Positions 7,758-15,616 of a stretch of DNA of 63,107 nucleotides are shown in pieces; the stretch's first letter is position 1; each line of letters opens with the position of its first letter. The notes below the pieces were generated by a model. That model ran no database searches, was not told where the DNA came from, and saw only the letters and a list, made by a program, of their open reading frames with translations. Origin of the DNA: Prevotella sp. UBA2742 (GTDB lineage: Bacteria > Bacteroidota > Bacteroidia > Bacteroidales > Bacteroidaceae); the NCBI GenBank assembly GCA_002353485.1, contig DEJS01000004.1, positions 1 through 63,107 on the forward strand, in the 5' to 3' direction. Position numbers and translations under genes: made by a program.

Positions 7758-7865
7758 TTAGTTGTACCAGATGCTCGCGTTGTAGTGAACGAAACGGTCT
7801 TCATCGTTGTACTGGTTGTCCAGTTCGTAGTCTTCTTCGTTGTACATTTTAGGATTTTTACCCAT
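7758..7865 (-). CDS. 35-residue acidic, Tyr/Asn-rich small protein
   Basis: A short frame from ATG 7865 to TAA 7758. It begins MGKNPKMYNEEDYELDNQYN and ends ASIWYN. The coding strand has GGAGG about 10 nt before this ATG, an unusually good Shine-Dalgarno for this order, and an in-frame ATG lies five codons upstream (7880). A complete promoter (-33 TTTG, 20 bp, TATATTTG) sits at 7918-7949. The protein is soluble and acidic, with 5 Tyr, 7 Asn and many Asp/Glu, and has no family I recognise. Being a stand-alone transcription unit with both signals makes it a credible real gene. Function is unknown. Confidence 0.6.
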   Translation of the reverse strand: MGKNPKMYNEEDYELDNQYNDEDRFVHYNASIWYN

Positions 7866-7917
7866 AGCTTTGCCCTCCATATAAGTTAGTTTTAGTAATG
7901 AAATAGTTATTATGCTG

Positions 7918-7949
7918 CAAATATAGGAAAATTCTCCGAAATCTCCAAA
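7918..7949 (-). promoter_or_regulatory. Promoter of the 35-residue protein gene
   Basis: On the minus strand there is a TTTG (7949-7946), a 20-bp spacer and TATATTTG (7925-7918). It lies about 52 bp before the preferred ATG. Confidence 0.75.
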
Positions 7950-8011
7950 TTTTTCTTCTACTTTTTACGCTTTTGCCCTAAAAATGGAAGCAAAATGTAT
8001 AAGTATTCACG

Positions 8012-8863
8012 TCATCTGCTGCTTTGTACCTGACGGACGGTCAGTTGGCAGGTGGAGTGCAGACGGGTGGTGCCGCTGAGGCGTGTGACGACGATGCCGG
8101 CGGCCGTCACCGTGCCTGTGTCGTAGCCGTAGGTCAGCGAGTGGCCGAGGTCGTCGTCCGTCGCCGGATGGTAGACGAAGGTGGTATGGTGACCGTCGTT
8201 CAGGGGCGACGGCAGGTTGACGCTGCCGTCACTGGCAACGAAGGGCACGGTGAGCGGAGCTCGCAAGCCGTCGGCACGGTGAGGGTCGAGCACTATGGTG
8301 GCAATGTGGCACTGCTGCCGGTCGGGCGAAGGCCCCTGCAGGGTGATGAAGGTCAGACGGTCGCCGCGCAGCAGTCCGTAGGCGTCGAGCAGAGCCTGGT
8401 AGCTATTGTCGGCGACGTCCGGAATCTGGGCCAGCCTCAGGTGGTCGCGGGGCAGCACGACGGTGACGGCAGGCAGCGTGCCCTGCGAGACGTAGTAGGG
8501 CTGTGGCACCAGCTGAAAGCCGCCCAGGGGCGTAAACGGTCCTGCGTCGTCGACGGTGCCGCCGTTGGCCTCGCTGGTGATCACGCGCTGGCGAAGCATG
8601 TTGAGGTTGAGCCGTCTGAATTGACACATCGAGGGGAACCCCTCGGCAATGCCTTCGAAACTGCGACAGCACACCACCTTCAAGTATTTGTAGGCCAGAA
8701 CGACCGTCGCCATGAACAGACGCTGCAGCATCTGCTTCGGTGTCTTCGGGTTCTTGGGTTTCACGATGTCACGGATTATAAACCCGCGATGCGGGTCTTT
8801 GCGCAGGCTCATGCCTGCAATTTTACCTGTGGCTCCATAGAGCCAATTTCCTGATTTTGCCAT
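8012..8863 (-). CDS. DUF6266 family protein
   Basis: A 283-residue protein. The N-terminus (GNWLYGATGKIAGMSLRKD, then KPKNPKTPKQMLQRLFMATV) matches the start of the Bacteroidetes DUF6266 family, whose members occur as scattered paralogues. No signal peptide is evident. The C-terminal two-thirds looks beta-rich (alternating hydrophobic strands, TFVYHPATDDDLGHSLTYGY) with no catalytic motif I recognise. It stands alone. The nearest promoter-like site on its strand is a degenerate TATCTTCG (8902-8895). The family's function is unknown. Confidence 0.75.
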   Translation of the reverse strand: MAKSGNWLYGATGKIAGMSLRKDPHRGFIIRDIVKPKNPKTPKQMLQRLFMATVVLAYKYLKVVCCRSFEGIAEGFPSMCQFRRLNLNMLRQRVITSEANGGTVDDAGPFTPLGGFQLVPQPYYVSQGTLPAVTVVLPRDHLRLAQIPDVADNSYQALLDAYGLLRGDRLTFITLQGPSPDRQQCHIATIVLDPHRADGLRAPLTVPFVASDGSVNLPSPLNDGHHTTFVYHPATDDDLGHSLTYGYDTGTVTAAGIVVTRLSGTTRLHSTCQLTVRQVQSSR

Positions 8864-8970
8864 AGTCGTATATCTTTTTTTTGTTTGACAGGTGCGAAGA
8901 TAATAACTCTTCCGAAAGTACTGCCGATTTTTTACGGAAAGTCTGAAAGTAGTCTAAGTCCATAAAAAAG

Positions 8971-9014
8971 AATGGAGATAGAATGGAGGTAGAATGGAGA
9001 TAGAATGGTGATAG
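8971..9014. repeat. Tandem array of four 11-bp units
   Basis: AATGGAGATAG, AATGGAGGTAG, AATGGAGATAG and AATGGTGATAG occupy 8971-9014 without gaps. The array sits between the divergent DUF6266 gene and the secreted-protein gene. The rest of the 350-bp spacer (8864-9213) holds a GA-rich tail and the promoter of the next gene. Confidence 0.9.
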
Positions 9015-9072
9015 ACGGGCGAGGGCAGGGCGAGGGAGGGGAATCACCTAATACAACAAAAGCGCCAAAAAG

Positions 9073-9104
9073 TTTGGCAGTTCCAAAAAAAAGATGTACA
9101 TTTG
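9073..9104 (+). promoter_or_regulatory. Promoter of the secreted protein at 9214
   Basis: There is a -33 TTTG (9073-9076), a 20-bp spacer and a -7 TACATTTG (9097-9104). The resulting leader is about 100 nt long; no riboswitch was recognised in it. Confidence 0.75.
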
Positions 9105-9213
9105 CAGCGGAATAGGTGTGTTGCATCTACACTTGCTGCGTGCCAAGACCGAAAGAAGGCTGATTTAATAAGCAAGACAAACTTTTAGTACTAACAAATA
9201 AAAACTAACGATT

Positions 9214-10275
9214 ATGAAGAAAATCTTTACGCTAATTTCTATGGCTTTCGTGGCCATGAGTGTTAATGCACAGGAAACTACGCAGGTGTTCTCTGTGGGC
9301 AATGGTGACTTCAACACCACAGACAAAGCTCAGGGCATTCAGGTGAAGGTAGGTGACAAGGCTTGCGCTAATGTTGTTATCCTCTCTTCGCCCTATCCCG
9401 ATGATGAGTATCAGTTTGATAGTTACGATGCAACTACTCAGAAGAATGTATATGACACTACAAACCCCATAGCACCTTGGACTCTGCAAGATATTGAAAA
9501 TCAATACCTCTCGAATATTGTGTCCGACTTCACAAAACGTCTTGATGGTAAGGGTAACCCCTTCCTTACCGATAACTTTGAGTGGGAATACGACTCAGAT
9601 AAAAAAAGAATGAAGTTGAAGGATTGCAACACTACAAATACTGTTTTTACTGCAGGTGGTGACAAATTGCCTGTTCGAGGCATGTATATTAAAGCAACCC
9701 CCATTGTTGATGGTAAGTTGAAAGTTGGTGTGAGAATTGGTAACGGCGGACATCCTTTCTATGTTATCCCCGTCGAATCTTCCAGTACAACCTTCAACCC
9801 CTTGGCACCCACTGAGTTTACGGAAGTAAAGGGATACTTTAATAACAACGGATGGAATTCTGGTGCAGATAAAACACCATTTACTCTTACCATGCCTGAA
9901 AGCTACATCATTCAGGATCAGGATGTTACTTATACGGAGTACGCAGGCACTCCTGATGAGAAGGTGACAACAGCTAAACCCACTAAGCAAGCTTTCCTTG
10001 GAACTATTGAGTTCAACGTAAAGAGTGGAGTAACCTATTGGATTTTTTCACCCAAGTCTCAAATTGGCTTCTATGGATTTGTATACGCCTACGATCAGGC
10101 TGCTTTCGACGCTGCCGATCCTCTGCCTACTCCCGAGGTTCCCACTGCCATCGAGGCTGTGAAGGACGTTCAGCCCAAGGCTGACGGTGCCATCTACAAC
10201 CTGGCTGGTCAGAAGGTTGACAAGAGCTTCAAGGGTATCGTGCTGAAGAATGGCAAGAAGGTCGTGATTAAGTAA
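9214..10275 (+). CDS. Secreted hypothetical protein with short C-terminal sorting-like motif
   Basis: A 353-residue protein with a clear signal peptide (MKKIFTLISMAFVAMSVNA, cut before QETTQ). The body is rich in Asn, Thr and aromatic residues and looks like a beta-sandwich; I recognise no enzymatic motif. The last 30 residues (IYNLAGQKVDKSFKGIVLKN followed by GKKVVIK) match a short end found on many secreted Prevotella proteins. It resembles the core of type IX secretion C-terminal domains but is shorter. Codon use is more AT-rich than in neighbours, and the gene is a single unit with its own promoter and terminator. Cell-surface or extracellular location is inferred. Confidence 0.6.
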   Translation: MKKIFTLISMAFVAMSVNAQETTQVFSVGNGDFNTTDKAQGIQVKVGDKACANVVILSSPYPDDEYQFDSYDATTQKNVYDTTNPIAPWTLQDIENQYLSNIVSDFTKRLDGKGNPFLTDNFEWEYDSDKKRMKLKDCNTTNTVFTAGGDKLPVRGMYIKATPIVDGKLKVGVRIGNGGHPFYVIPVESSSTTFNPLAPTEFTEVKGYFNNNGWNSGADKTPFTLTMPESYIIQDQDVTYTEYAGTPDEKVTTAKPTKQAFLGTIEFNVKSGVTYWIFSPKSQIGFYGFVYAYDQAAFDAADPLPTPEVPTAIEAVKDVQPKADGAIYNLAGQKVDKSFKGIVLKNGKKVVIK

Positions 10276-10383
10276 GAGCAACGAGAGCTTGCTCTCTTTG
10301 CCGAACGTGAACGACCTCGACCTTAGGTCAAGATGATTCAGAAGTAAGTGCTACCGGTATTAATCAGGTATGTACAATGCATG

Positions 10384-10416
10384 GGCAGGCCTCAGCGGCC
10401 TGCCTATGTTGTTTTT
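10384..10416 (+). terminator. Intrinsic terminator after the secreted protein gene
   Basis: GGCAGGCC (10384-10391) pairs with GGCCTGCC (10397-10404) around a 5-nt loop, followed by a T-rich stretch to 10416. A weaker 7-bp hairpin lies closer to the stop (about 10274-10294). Confidence 0.8.
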
Positions 10417-10561
10417 CTGCGAAAGATTTGGAACTTTAGTAAAAAACTGATATATGAGAGAACGGCTTAAAGACAAGAACAGATTGTTAGACGAAACCGA
10501 TTGGGGTAGCAGGGAATTGTCGTAGACTTGACGGGCCTCTTTTATTCCGTATTACCAAGAG

Positions 10562-10723
10562 ATGATTATCATAAATACGATAATTATGCTTTCGATAATT
10601 GCGAGTATGGTAATCGTTAGCCTTTGGCGGGTTTGTGGTATGACAAATCCGGTGGTTGTTCGTCATATAGATGATAAGGGAACGAACGCAACGACAACTA
10701 CTAAATGCATATACCAGACATGA
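10562..10723 (+). CDS. Possible 53-residue membrane peptide overlapping the pectinase start
   Basis: A short frame from ATG 10562 to TGA 10723. Its first about 27 residues (MIIINTIIMLSIIASMVIVS, then LWRVCGM) would form one membrane helix, followed by a polar Thr-rich tail. The stop overlaps the pectinase ATG in an ATGA arrangement, so translation could be coupled. No promoter or ribosome site is obvious. Low composition complexity makes a chance frame plausible. The surrounding 10417-10704 shows no other gene. Confidence 0.25.
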   Translation: MIIINTIIMLSIIASMVIVSLWRVCGMTNPVVVRHIDDKGTNATTTTKCIYQT

Positions 10724-13422
10724 AAAGGAAACTAACGACGATGCTGTTGCTGCTGGTGCTGAGCACCGCGGCAATGGCGCAACGCACGCTGACGGTGGCT
10801 CAGGACGGTTCGGGCGACTACGAGAGCGTGCAGGCCGCTATCAATGCCGTGGCCGAGGGCGAGGAGGCTGTCATCCGTGTGAAGGCCGGCACCTACGAGG
10901 GGGCCGTGAAGCTGGGCACACGCCAGAAGGCTTCGACAAAGAAGATTGCGCTGATAGGCGAGGGGATGGACAAGACCATCATTACGGCAGCCCATGGCAA
11001 GAATAACATAGGCAGTGGCAAGGACGTGCGCGACTATGCCACGCTGGGTGTCTTTGCTCCCGACTTCTACGCTCAGGACCTGACGCTTCAGAACGCGGCA
11101 GGCAAGAGTGGCGGCCAGGCGCTGGCACTGCATGTAGACGGCGACCGCGCCACGTTCTACCGTTGCCGCATAGCAGGCTACCAGGACACTCACCGCACCA
11201 AGAAGGAGACGCGCAGCTACTACAAGGAGTGCACCATTGAGGGTGCCGTAGACTATATCTATGCCGGCGGCACGTGCTGGTTTGAGCGCTGCACGCTGCA
11301 CAGTGTGGCATCGGGCTACATCACGGCACCGGAAGACATCACCGTCTATACCACGACGGAGGCGGGCGACAAGCTGTGGCTGGGATTCATCTTCAACCAG
11401 TGCGAGGTGACCAAGGCCTCGGACATGAAGGACAAGAGCGTGGCGCTGGGACGCTGCTGGGGTGCAGAGAAGTGTGGCTCGTTGTTTATGAACTGCCAGC
11501 TGAACAATGTCGTCAAGGCCGCAGGCTGGGAGACCATGGGTGGCAACGACGGCACGAAGTCGTTCTTTGCTGAGTATAAGAACATGAATGGCAGTGAGCT
11601 GGCCGACGTCTCCAGCCGCATCAGCTGGAGCCACCAGCTGACGGATGTCGACTACGAGAAGGTAAGCACCTGGGCTAAGGTGGACGCCATCTATCGCAGT
11701 GTCAAACCCTCGGCTGAGGCCTTCGACCCTGAGGGCGTCATTGCGAGTCATACGACATCGGGAGGCGGTGCCGTAGCCGACGACTACGCACCGCTGGAAC
11801 AGAAGCTGCTGGCGTTTCCCACGGCTCGCGGCTTTGGCAAGTACGTCTCTGGCGGCCGCGGAGGCAAGGTGGTCGAGGTGACCAACCTGGAGGACGACCC
11901 CAAGAACCCGTCAGAGGGCTCGCTGCGCTGGGCACTGACGGTGGCAGGCAAGGAGAACGCCACCATCGTCTTCCGCGTCAGCGGTGTCATCAAGTTAGGT
12001 GTCAATGCCCAGAAGAAGCGCGAGATGCGCGCCAACCTGAAGAATGTCACCATTGCCGGACAGACGGCTCCAGGCGAGGGCATTCTGATTCGCGGCGGCA
12101 AGATGAACTTTGGCGGCTCAAATAATGTCATCATCCGCAACCTGCGCTTCCGTGTGGGCGACTTAGACGAGGAAGACCTGACCACGCCTACGGCCAGCCG
12201 CTTCATTGCAGGCGCAGGCTTTGGACTGGAGAATGCCAGCAATATCATCATAGACCACTGCTGCTTCGGATGGAGCGGCGAGGAGAACATGACCATGTAC
12301 GACAACCACTTCACCACCGTGCAGTGGTGCATCGTCCACGAGGGACTCTACGATGCTGGCCACCAGAAGGGCAGTCGCAGCTTTGGCAACCAGTGGGGTG
12401 GTTCGCCGGCTACCTACCATCACAACCTGCTGGCACACAACTACAACCGCAGCTCGCGCCTGAACGGCGCCTCCAGCACGACGGAGGACCGCAACGTCTT
12501 CATGGAGTACATGAATAACGTCAACTACAACTGGGGCAAGAAGAACTCGTGCTATGGCGGCGAGAACGAGGCCGGTACCTACAGCTCGCACGAGTGCAAC
12601 TTCGTGGGCAACTACTATAAGCCCGGTCCCTCGACGCCCTCGAACAGCTACTTCATGGAGCTGTCGGCAGCCCGTAGCGGCAAGACGCTCAATGCCAGCC
12701 CCTCGCGGTGGTACTTTGCCGACAACGTGATGGAGGGCAACAGCGGTGCTACCGCCGACAACTGGAGTGCCGTGCACAACTCAACGGGTAAGTACACCGT
12801 AGAAGGCATGAAGTCGGAGACGTTGGTCTATCCCTCGGCTGACGTGACGCGTCTGGACAAGTGTAAGTTCGACGACTACGACCTCTATCGCACCCCCACC
12901 GAGCGTGCCGAGGAGGCTTACGACCATGTGCTGGCAAAGGCAGGCACCATACATCGTGACCAGACAGAGCAGCGTATCGTCAGTGAGGTACTCACTAAGC
13001 AGGCTCAGTTCAAGGGTACGACGCTGAACAAGGCAGGCTTCATCGACTCACCCAGCGATGCCGAGGGCTGGCCTGCTTATGCCGCTGCCACGCCATATAC
13101 GGACAATGACCACGACGGCATGGCCGACGATTGGGAGACGGCCAACGGCTTCGACCCCACCAATGCTGAGGACGGTAAGCAAGTAGCTTCTGCCGAGGGC
13201 TATACGGCCTTAGAGGTGTATCTGAACTCGCTGATGGGCGAGACGATTCCCTTGGTGACCACAGCCATCAGGACCGTGCAGACAAAGGCTACCGAGGTGG
13301 TCAGCCGGCAGTATTTCACCCTTGACGGACGCCGGCTTGCTGCCCCCGGGAAGGGCATCTGCATTGTTCGCCAACAGATGGGCGACGGCACGACGCGAAC
13401 TAAGAAAGTAACGATAAGATAG
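10720..13422 (+). CDS. Pectinesterase (CE8)-pectate lyase (PL1) fusion, secreted
   Basis: A 900-residue enzyme from ATG 10720. Signal peptide MKRKLTTMLLLLVLSTAAMA. Residues about 22-325 are a CE8 pectin methylesterase beta-helix: LTVAQDGSGDY, GQALALHVDGDRATFYRC, GYQDTH and GAVDYIYAGG carry the family's catalytic Asp positions. Residues about 364-790 are a PL1-type pectate lyase helix (GKYVSGGRGGKVVEVTNL, GQTAPGEGILIRGGK, VQWCIVHEGLYDAGHQKG). A DNDHDGMADDWE calcium-binding-like segment and a C-terminal tail ending KKVTIR follow. It would de-esterify then cleave homogalacturonan at the cell surface or outside. The PL1 half is very similar to the next gene, 4 bp downstream. Confidence 0.9.
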   Translation: MKRKLTTMLLLLVLSTAAMAQRTLTVAQDGSGDYESVQAAINAVAEGEEAVIRVKAGTYEGAVKLGTRQKASTKKIALIGEGMDKTIITAAHGKNNIGSGKDVRDYATLGVFAPDFYAQDLTLQNAAGKSGGQALALHVDGDRATFYRCRIAGYQDTHRTKKETRSYYKECTIEGAVDYIYAGGTCWFERCTLHSVASGYITAPEDITVYTTTEAGDKLWLGFIFNQCEVTKASDMKDKSVALGRCWGAEKCGSLFMNCQLNNVVKAAGWETMGGNDGTKSFFAEYKNMNGSELADVSSRISWSHQLTDVDYEKVSTWAKVDAIYRSVKPSAEAFDPEGVIASHTTSGGGAVADDYAPLEQKLLAFPTARGFGKYVSGGRGGKVVEVTNLEDDPKNPSEGSLRWALTVAGKENATIVFRVSGVIKLGVNAQKKREMRANLKNVTIAGQTAPGEGILIRGGKMNFGGSNNVIIRNLRFRVGDLDEEDLTTPTASRFIAGAGFGLENASNIIIDHCCFGWSGEENMTMYDNHFTTVQWCIVHEGLYDAGHQKGSRSFGNQWGGSPATYHHNLLAHNYNRSSRLNGASSTTEDRNVFMEYMNNVNYNWGKKNSCYGGENEAGTYSSHECNFVGNYYKPGPSTPSNSYFMELSAARSGKTLNASPSRWYFADNVMEGNSGATADNWSAVHNSTGKYTVEGMKSETLVYPSADVTRLDKCKFDDYDLYRTPTERAEEAYDHVLAKAGTIHRDQTEQRIVSEVLTKQAQFKGTTLNKAGFIDSPSDAEGWPAYAAATPYTDNDHDGMADDWETANGFDPTNAEDGKQVASAEGYTALEVYLNSLMGETIPLVTTAIRTVQTKATEVVSRQYFTLDGRRLAAPGKGICIVRQQMGDGTTRTKKVTIR

Positions 13423-13426
13423 AGTA

Positions 13427-14893
13427 ATGAAACGACAACTAATGACCACAGTGATGGTCCTCATGGCCGTATGTGGCTTTTCGCAACAACGCACGCTGGC
13501 CTTCCCCACGGCAGAAGGCTTTGGCAAGTATGCCTCCGGCGGACGAGGCGGCAAGGTGGTAGAGGTGACCAATCTGAACGACCAGGGCGAGGGCTCGCTG
13601 CGCTGGGCGCTGACAGAGGCAGGACGGGAGAATGCCACCATCGTGTTCCGCGTCTCGGGCATCATCGACATTGGTCCCAACCCCCAGCGCAAGAACGAGC
13701 GTTCCATACGTGCCAAGCTGAAGAACGTCACTATAGCCGGTCAGACGGCTCCCGGTGAGGGCATTCTGCTGCGTGGCGGCAAGCTGAACCTGGGCGGGTC
13801 GGAGAATGTCATCATACGTAACCTTCGCTCGCGTCTGGGCACCAAGGAACTGCCACGAGAGGAAGGCGAGTCGGACGCTGCCTACAGGAAGCGCTGCTTT
13901 ATAGAGGGTGGCGCCATAGGTATTGAGAACGCACAGCAGATTATCATTGACCACTGCTGCTTCGGATGGAGTGGCGAGGAGAATATGACCATGTACGACA
14001 ACCACTACACTACTGTGCAGTGGTGCATCATACACGAGGGACTGTACAATGCCGGTCACCATAAGGGCGTGCGCGGCTATGGCGCCCAGTGGGGCGGCTC
14101 GCCGGCCACCTTCCACCATAACCTGCTGGCACATAACGACAGCCGCTCGGCCCGTATCAATGGAGCCACCAATCCGCAGGTAGACAAGAACGTCTTCCTG
14201 GAGTATCAGAACAACGTCAACTACAACTGGGGGCGCAAGAACTCGTGCTATGGTGGCGAAAACGAGGCCGGCGAGGGGTCGTCGCACTGGTGTAACTTTG
14301 TGGGCAACTACTATAAGCCCGGTCCTGCCCATCCTAAGGACAACGTCTTCATAGAACTGTCGCAGGCTCGTAAGGGCAAGAAGCTTACAGGCCCCTCGCT
14401 GTGGTACTTCTTCGGCAACGTGATGGAAGGGCAGAAGCTCAGGAATTCGTGGCCTTTGGTGAGCAACAAGACGGGCTTCAATGAAGACGAGATGCGCCAG
14501 CAGATGCCGCTCACGACACCGGCCTATGCCGAATACCTCACGACTCCAGAGTCGGCCACGAAGGCCTACAAGCATGTGCTGGCCAAGGCAGGCACCATTC
14601 ATCGTGACGTGGTGGAACGTCGCATCGTGGAGGATGTGAAGAGCGGACGTCCCAAATACATGGGGGCCAGTGCGCAGAAACCGGGCATCATCGATTGTCC
14701 CAGCGATGCCGAGGGCTGGCCACAGTATGCCGATGCCACGCCCGTCGTCGACAACGACCACGACGGTATGGCTGACGACTGGGAAGAGAAATACGGTCTG
14801 AACCCCAACGATGCGGAGGACAGGAACAAGGTGCTGTCAGCCGATGGCTATACGGCGCTGGAGGTCTATCTAAACTCGCTGATGGGCGAGTAG
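13427..14893 (+). CDS. Pectate lyase PL1, secreted
   Basis: A 488-residue protein with a signal peptide (MKRQLMTTVMVLMAVCGFS). It is a single right-handed beta-helix PL1 domain: GKYASGGRGGKVVEVTNLND, NVTIAGQTAPGEGILLRGGK, DHCCFGWSGEENMTMYDN and NYNWGRKNSCYGGENEAG. It cleaves polygalacturonate by beta-elimination. It ends with DNDHDGMADDWEEKYGLNPN and YTALEVYLNSLMGE, lacking the C-terminal tail that the fused paralogue has beyond that point. It begins 4 bp after the CE8-PL1 fusion, so the two form an operon, and their PL1 parts align end to end. Probably the product of a tandem duplication. Confidence 0.92.
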   Translation: MKRQLMTTVMVLMAVCGFSQQRTLAFPTAEGFGKYASGGRGGKVVEVTNLNDQGEGSLRWALTEAGRENATIVFRVSGIIDIGPNPQRKNERSIRAKLKNVTIAGQTAPGEGILLRGGKLNLGGSENVIIRNLRSRLGTKELPREEGESDAAYRKRCFIEGGAIGIENAQQIIIDHCCFGWSGEENMTMYDNHYTTVQWCIIHEGLYNAGHHKGVRGYGAQWGGSPATFHHNLLAHNDSRSARINGATNPQVDKNVFLEYQNNVNYNWGRKNSCYGGENEAGEGSSHWCNFVGNYYKPGPAHPKDNVFIELSQARKGKKLTGPSLWYFFGNVMEGQKLRNSWPLVSNKTGFNEDEMRQQMPLTTPAYAEYLTTPESATKAYKHVLAKAGTIHRDVVERRIVEDVKSGRPKYMGASAQKPGIIDCPSDAEGWPQYADATPVVDNDHDGMADDWEEKYGLNPNDAEDRNKVLSADGYTALEVYLNSLMGE

Positions 14894-14899
14894 ACGACC

Positions 14900-14966
14900 A
14901 CGAATTACACGAATTATACTAATTAGGCGAGTAGATAACTACGAATTAGGAGAATTATACTAATTA
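14900..14966. repeat. Short AT-rich repeats with roughly 10-bp spacing
   Basis: Copies of (A)CGAATTA and variants (CACGAATTAC, ACGAATTATA, CTAATTAGGC, CTACGAATTA, GAGAATTATA) repeat about every 10 bp, in two blocks each led by GGCGAGTAG. They fill the space between the pectate lyase stop and the convergent deacetylase stop. No clear terminator hairpin is seen. Confidence 0.7.
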
Positions 14967-15578
14967 TTAGGCGAAGGTTTTGAATGCATACCCCTCTGCC
15001 AGTAGCCATTCAATGGACAACGGCAGAGCGGTATGCAGTTTTTCGATGCTTTTCAGTGAGTCGTGGAAGGTGATGATACTGCCATTACGGGCATAACGCT
15101 TCACGTTGTTCAGAATGTCGTCGGCAGTCATCCACTTGGAGTAGTCGCGAGTGACGAGGTCCCACATGACTATCTTGAACTTGCGCGACAGCCAGGCATA
15201 CTGACCCAGTCGCATCCATCCGTGGGGAGGACGCACCAGGTTGGTGTGCAGGTAGGCGTTGGCTTTCTCTACGTTGTAGCTGTATTCGCGGATAGTATAG
15301 CGGAAGCCTCCAATGTGGTTGTGCGTGTGATTGCCTATACGGTGGCCTTCGTCCACCACGCGCTGGTGCAGTTCGGGATACTTACGAGCGTTGTCGCCAA
15401 CCATGAAGAACGTCGCCTTGATGTCATAGCGCTTCAGCACGTCCAAGATGAAGGGCGTGGCCTCGGGTATGGGACCGTCGTCGAACGTCAGGTACACTGC
15501 CCGTTCGTTACGGTCCATACGCCACAGCGCTTTAGGGTAAAGCCAGCGTAGCCACTTGGCTGGTTGCTCGATAAACAT
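14967..15578 (-). CDS. Polysaccharide deacetylase (NodB homology, CE4)
   Basis: A 203-residue CE4 domain with all five motifs: TFDDGP (Asp33/34), NHTHNH (His84/His88 metal ligands), RPPHG, WDLVTRDY and ITFHDS. It removes acetyl groups from N-acetylated glycans such as peptidoglycan or surface polysaccharide. There is no signal peptide, although the N-terminus MFIEQPAKWLRWLYPKALW is amphipathic and could contact the membrane. It follows the DUF2723 gene by 38 bp on the same strand and is probably co-transcribed. The physiological substrate is not shown by sequence. Confidence 0.88.
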   Translation of the reverse strand: MFIEQPAKWLRWLYPKALWRMDRNERAVYLTFDDGPIPEATPFILDVLKRYDIKATFFMVGDNARKYPELHQRVVDEGHRIGNHTHNHIGGFRYTIREYSYNVEKANAYLHTNLVRPPHGWMRLGQYAWLSRKFKIVMWDLVTRDYSKWMTADDILNNVKRYARNGSIITFHDSLKSIEKLHTALPLSIEWLLAEGYAFKTFA

Positions 15579-15587
15579 GCGCTATTT

Positions 15588-15608
15588 GTCAACTGTCAAC
15601 TCTCAACT
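15588..15608. repeat. Three 7-bp tandem units
   Basis: GTCAACT, GTCAACT, CTCAACT in direct succession between the DUF2723 and deacetylase genes. The same 7-mer family recurs at 45601-45628. Confidence 0.8.
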
Positions 15609-15616
15609 CTTTCTCT

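Noticed and set aside
13439..14761. 440-codon minus-strand frame
   Set aside because: Antisense shadow of the PL1 gene, which has a full set of family motifs.
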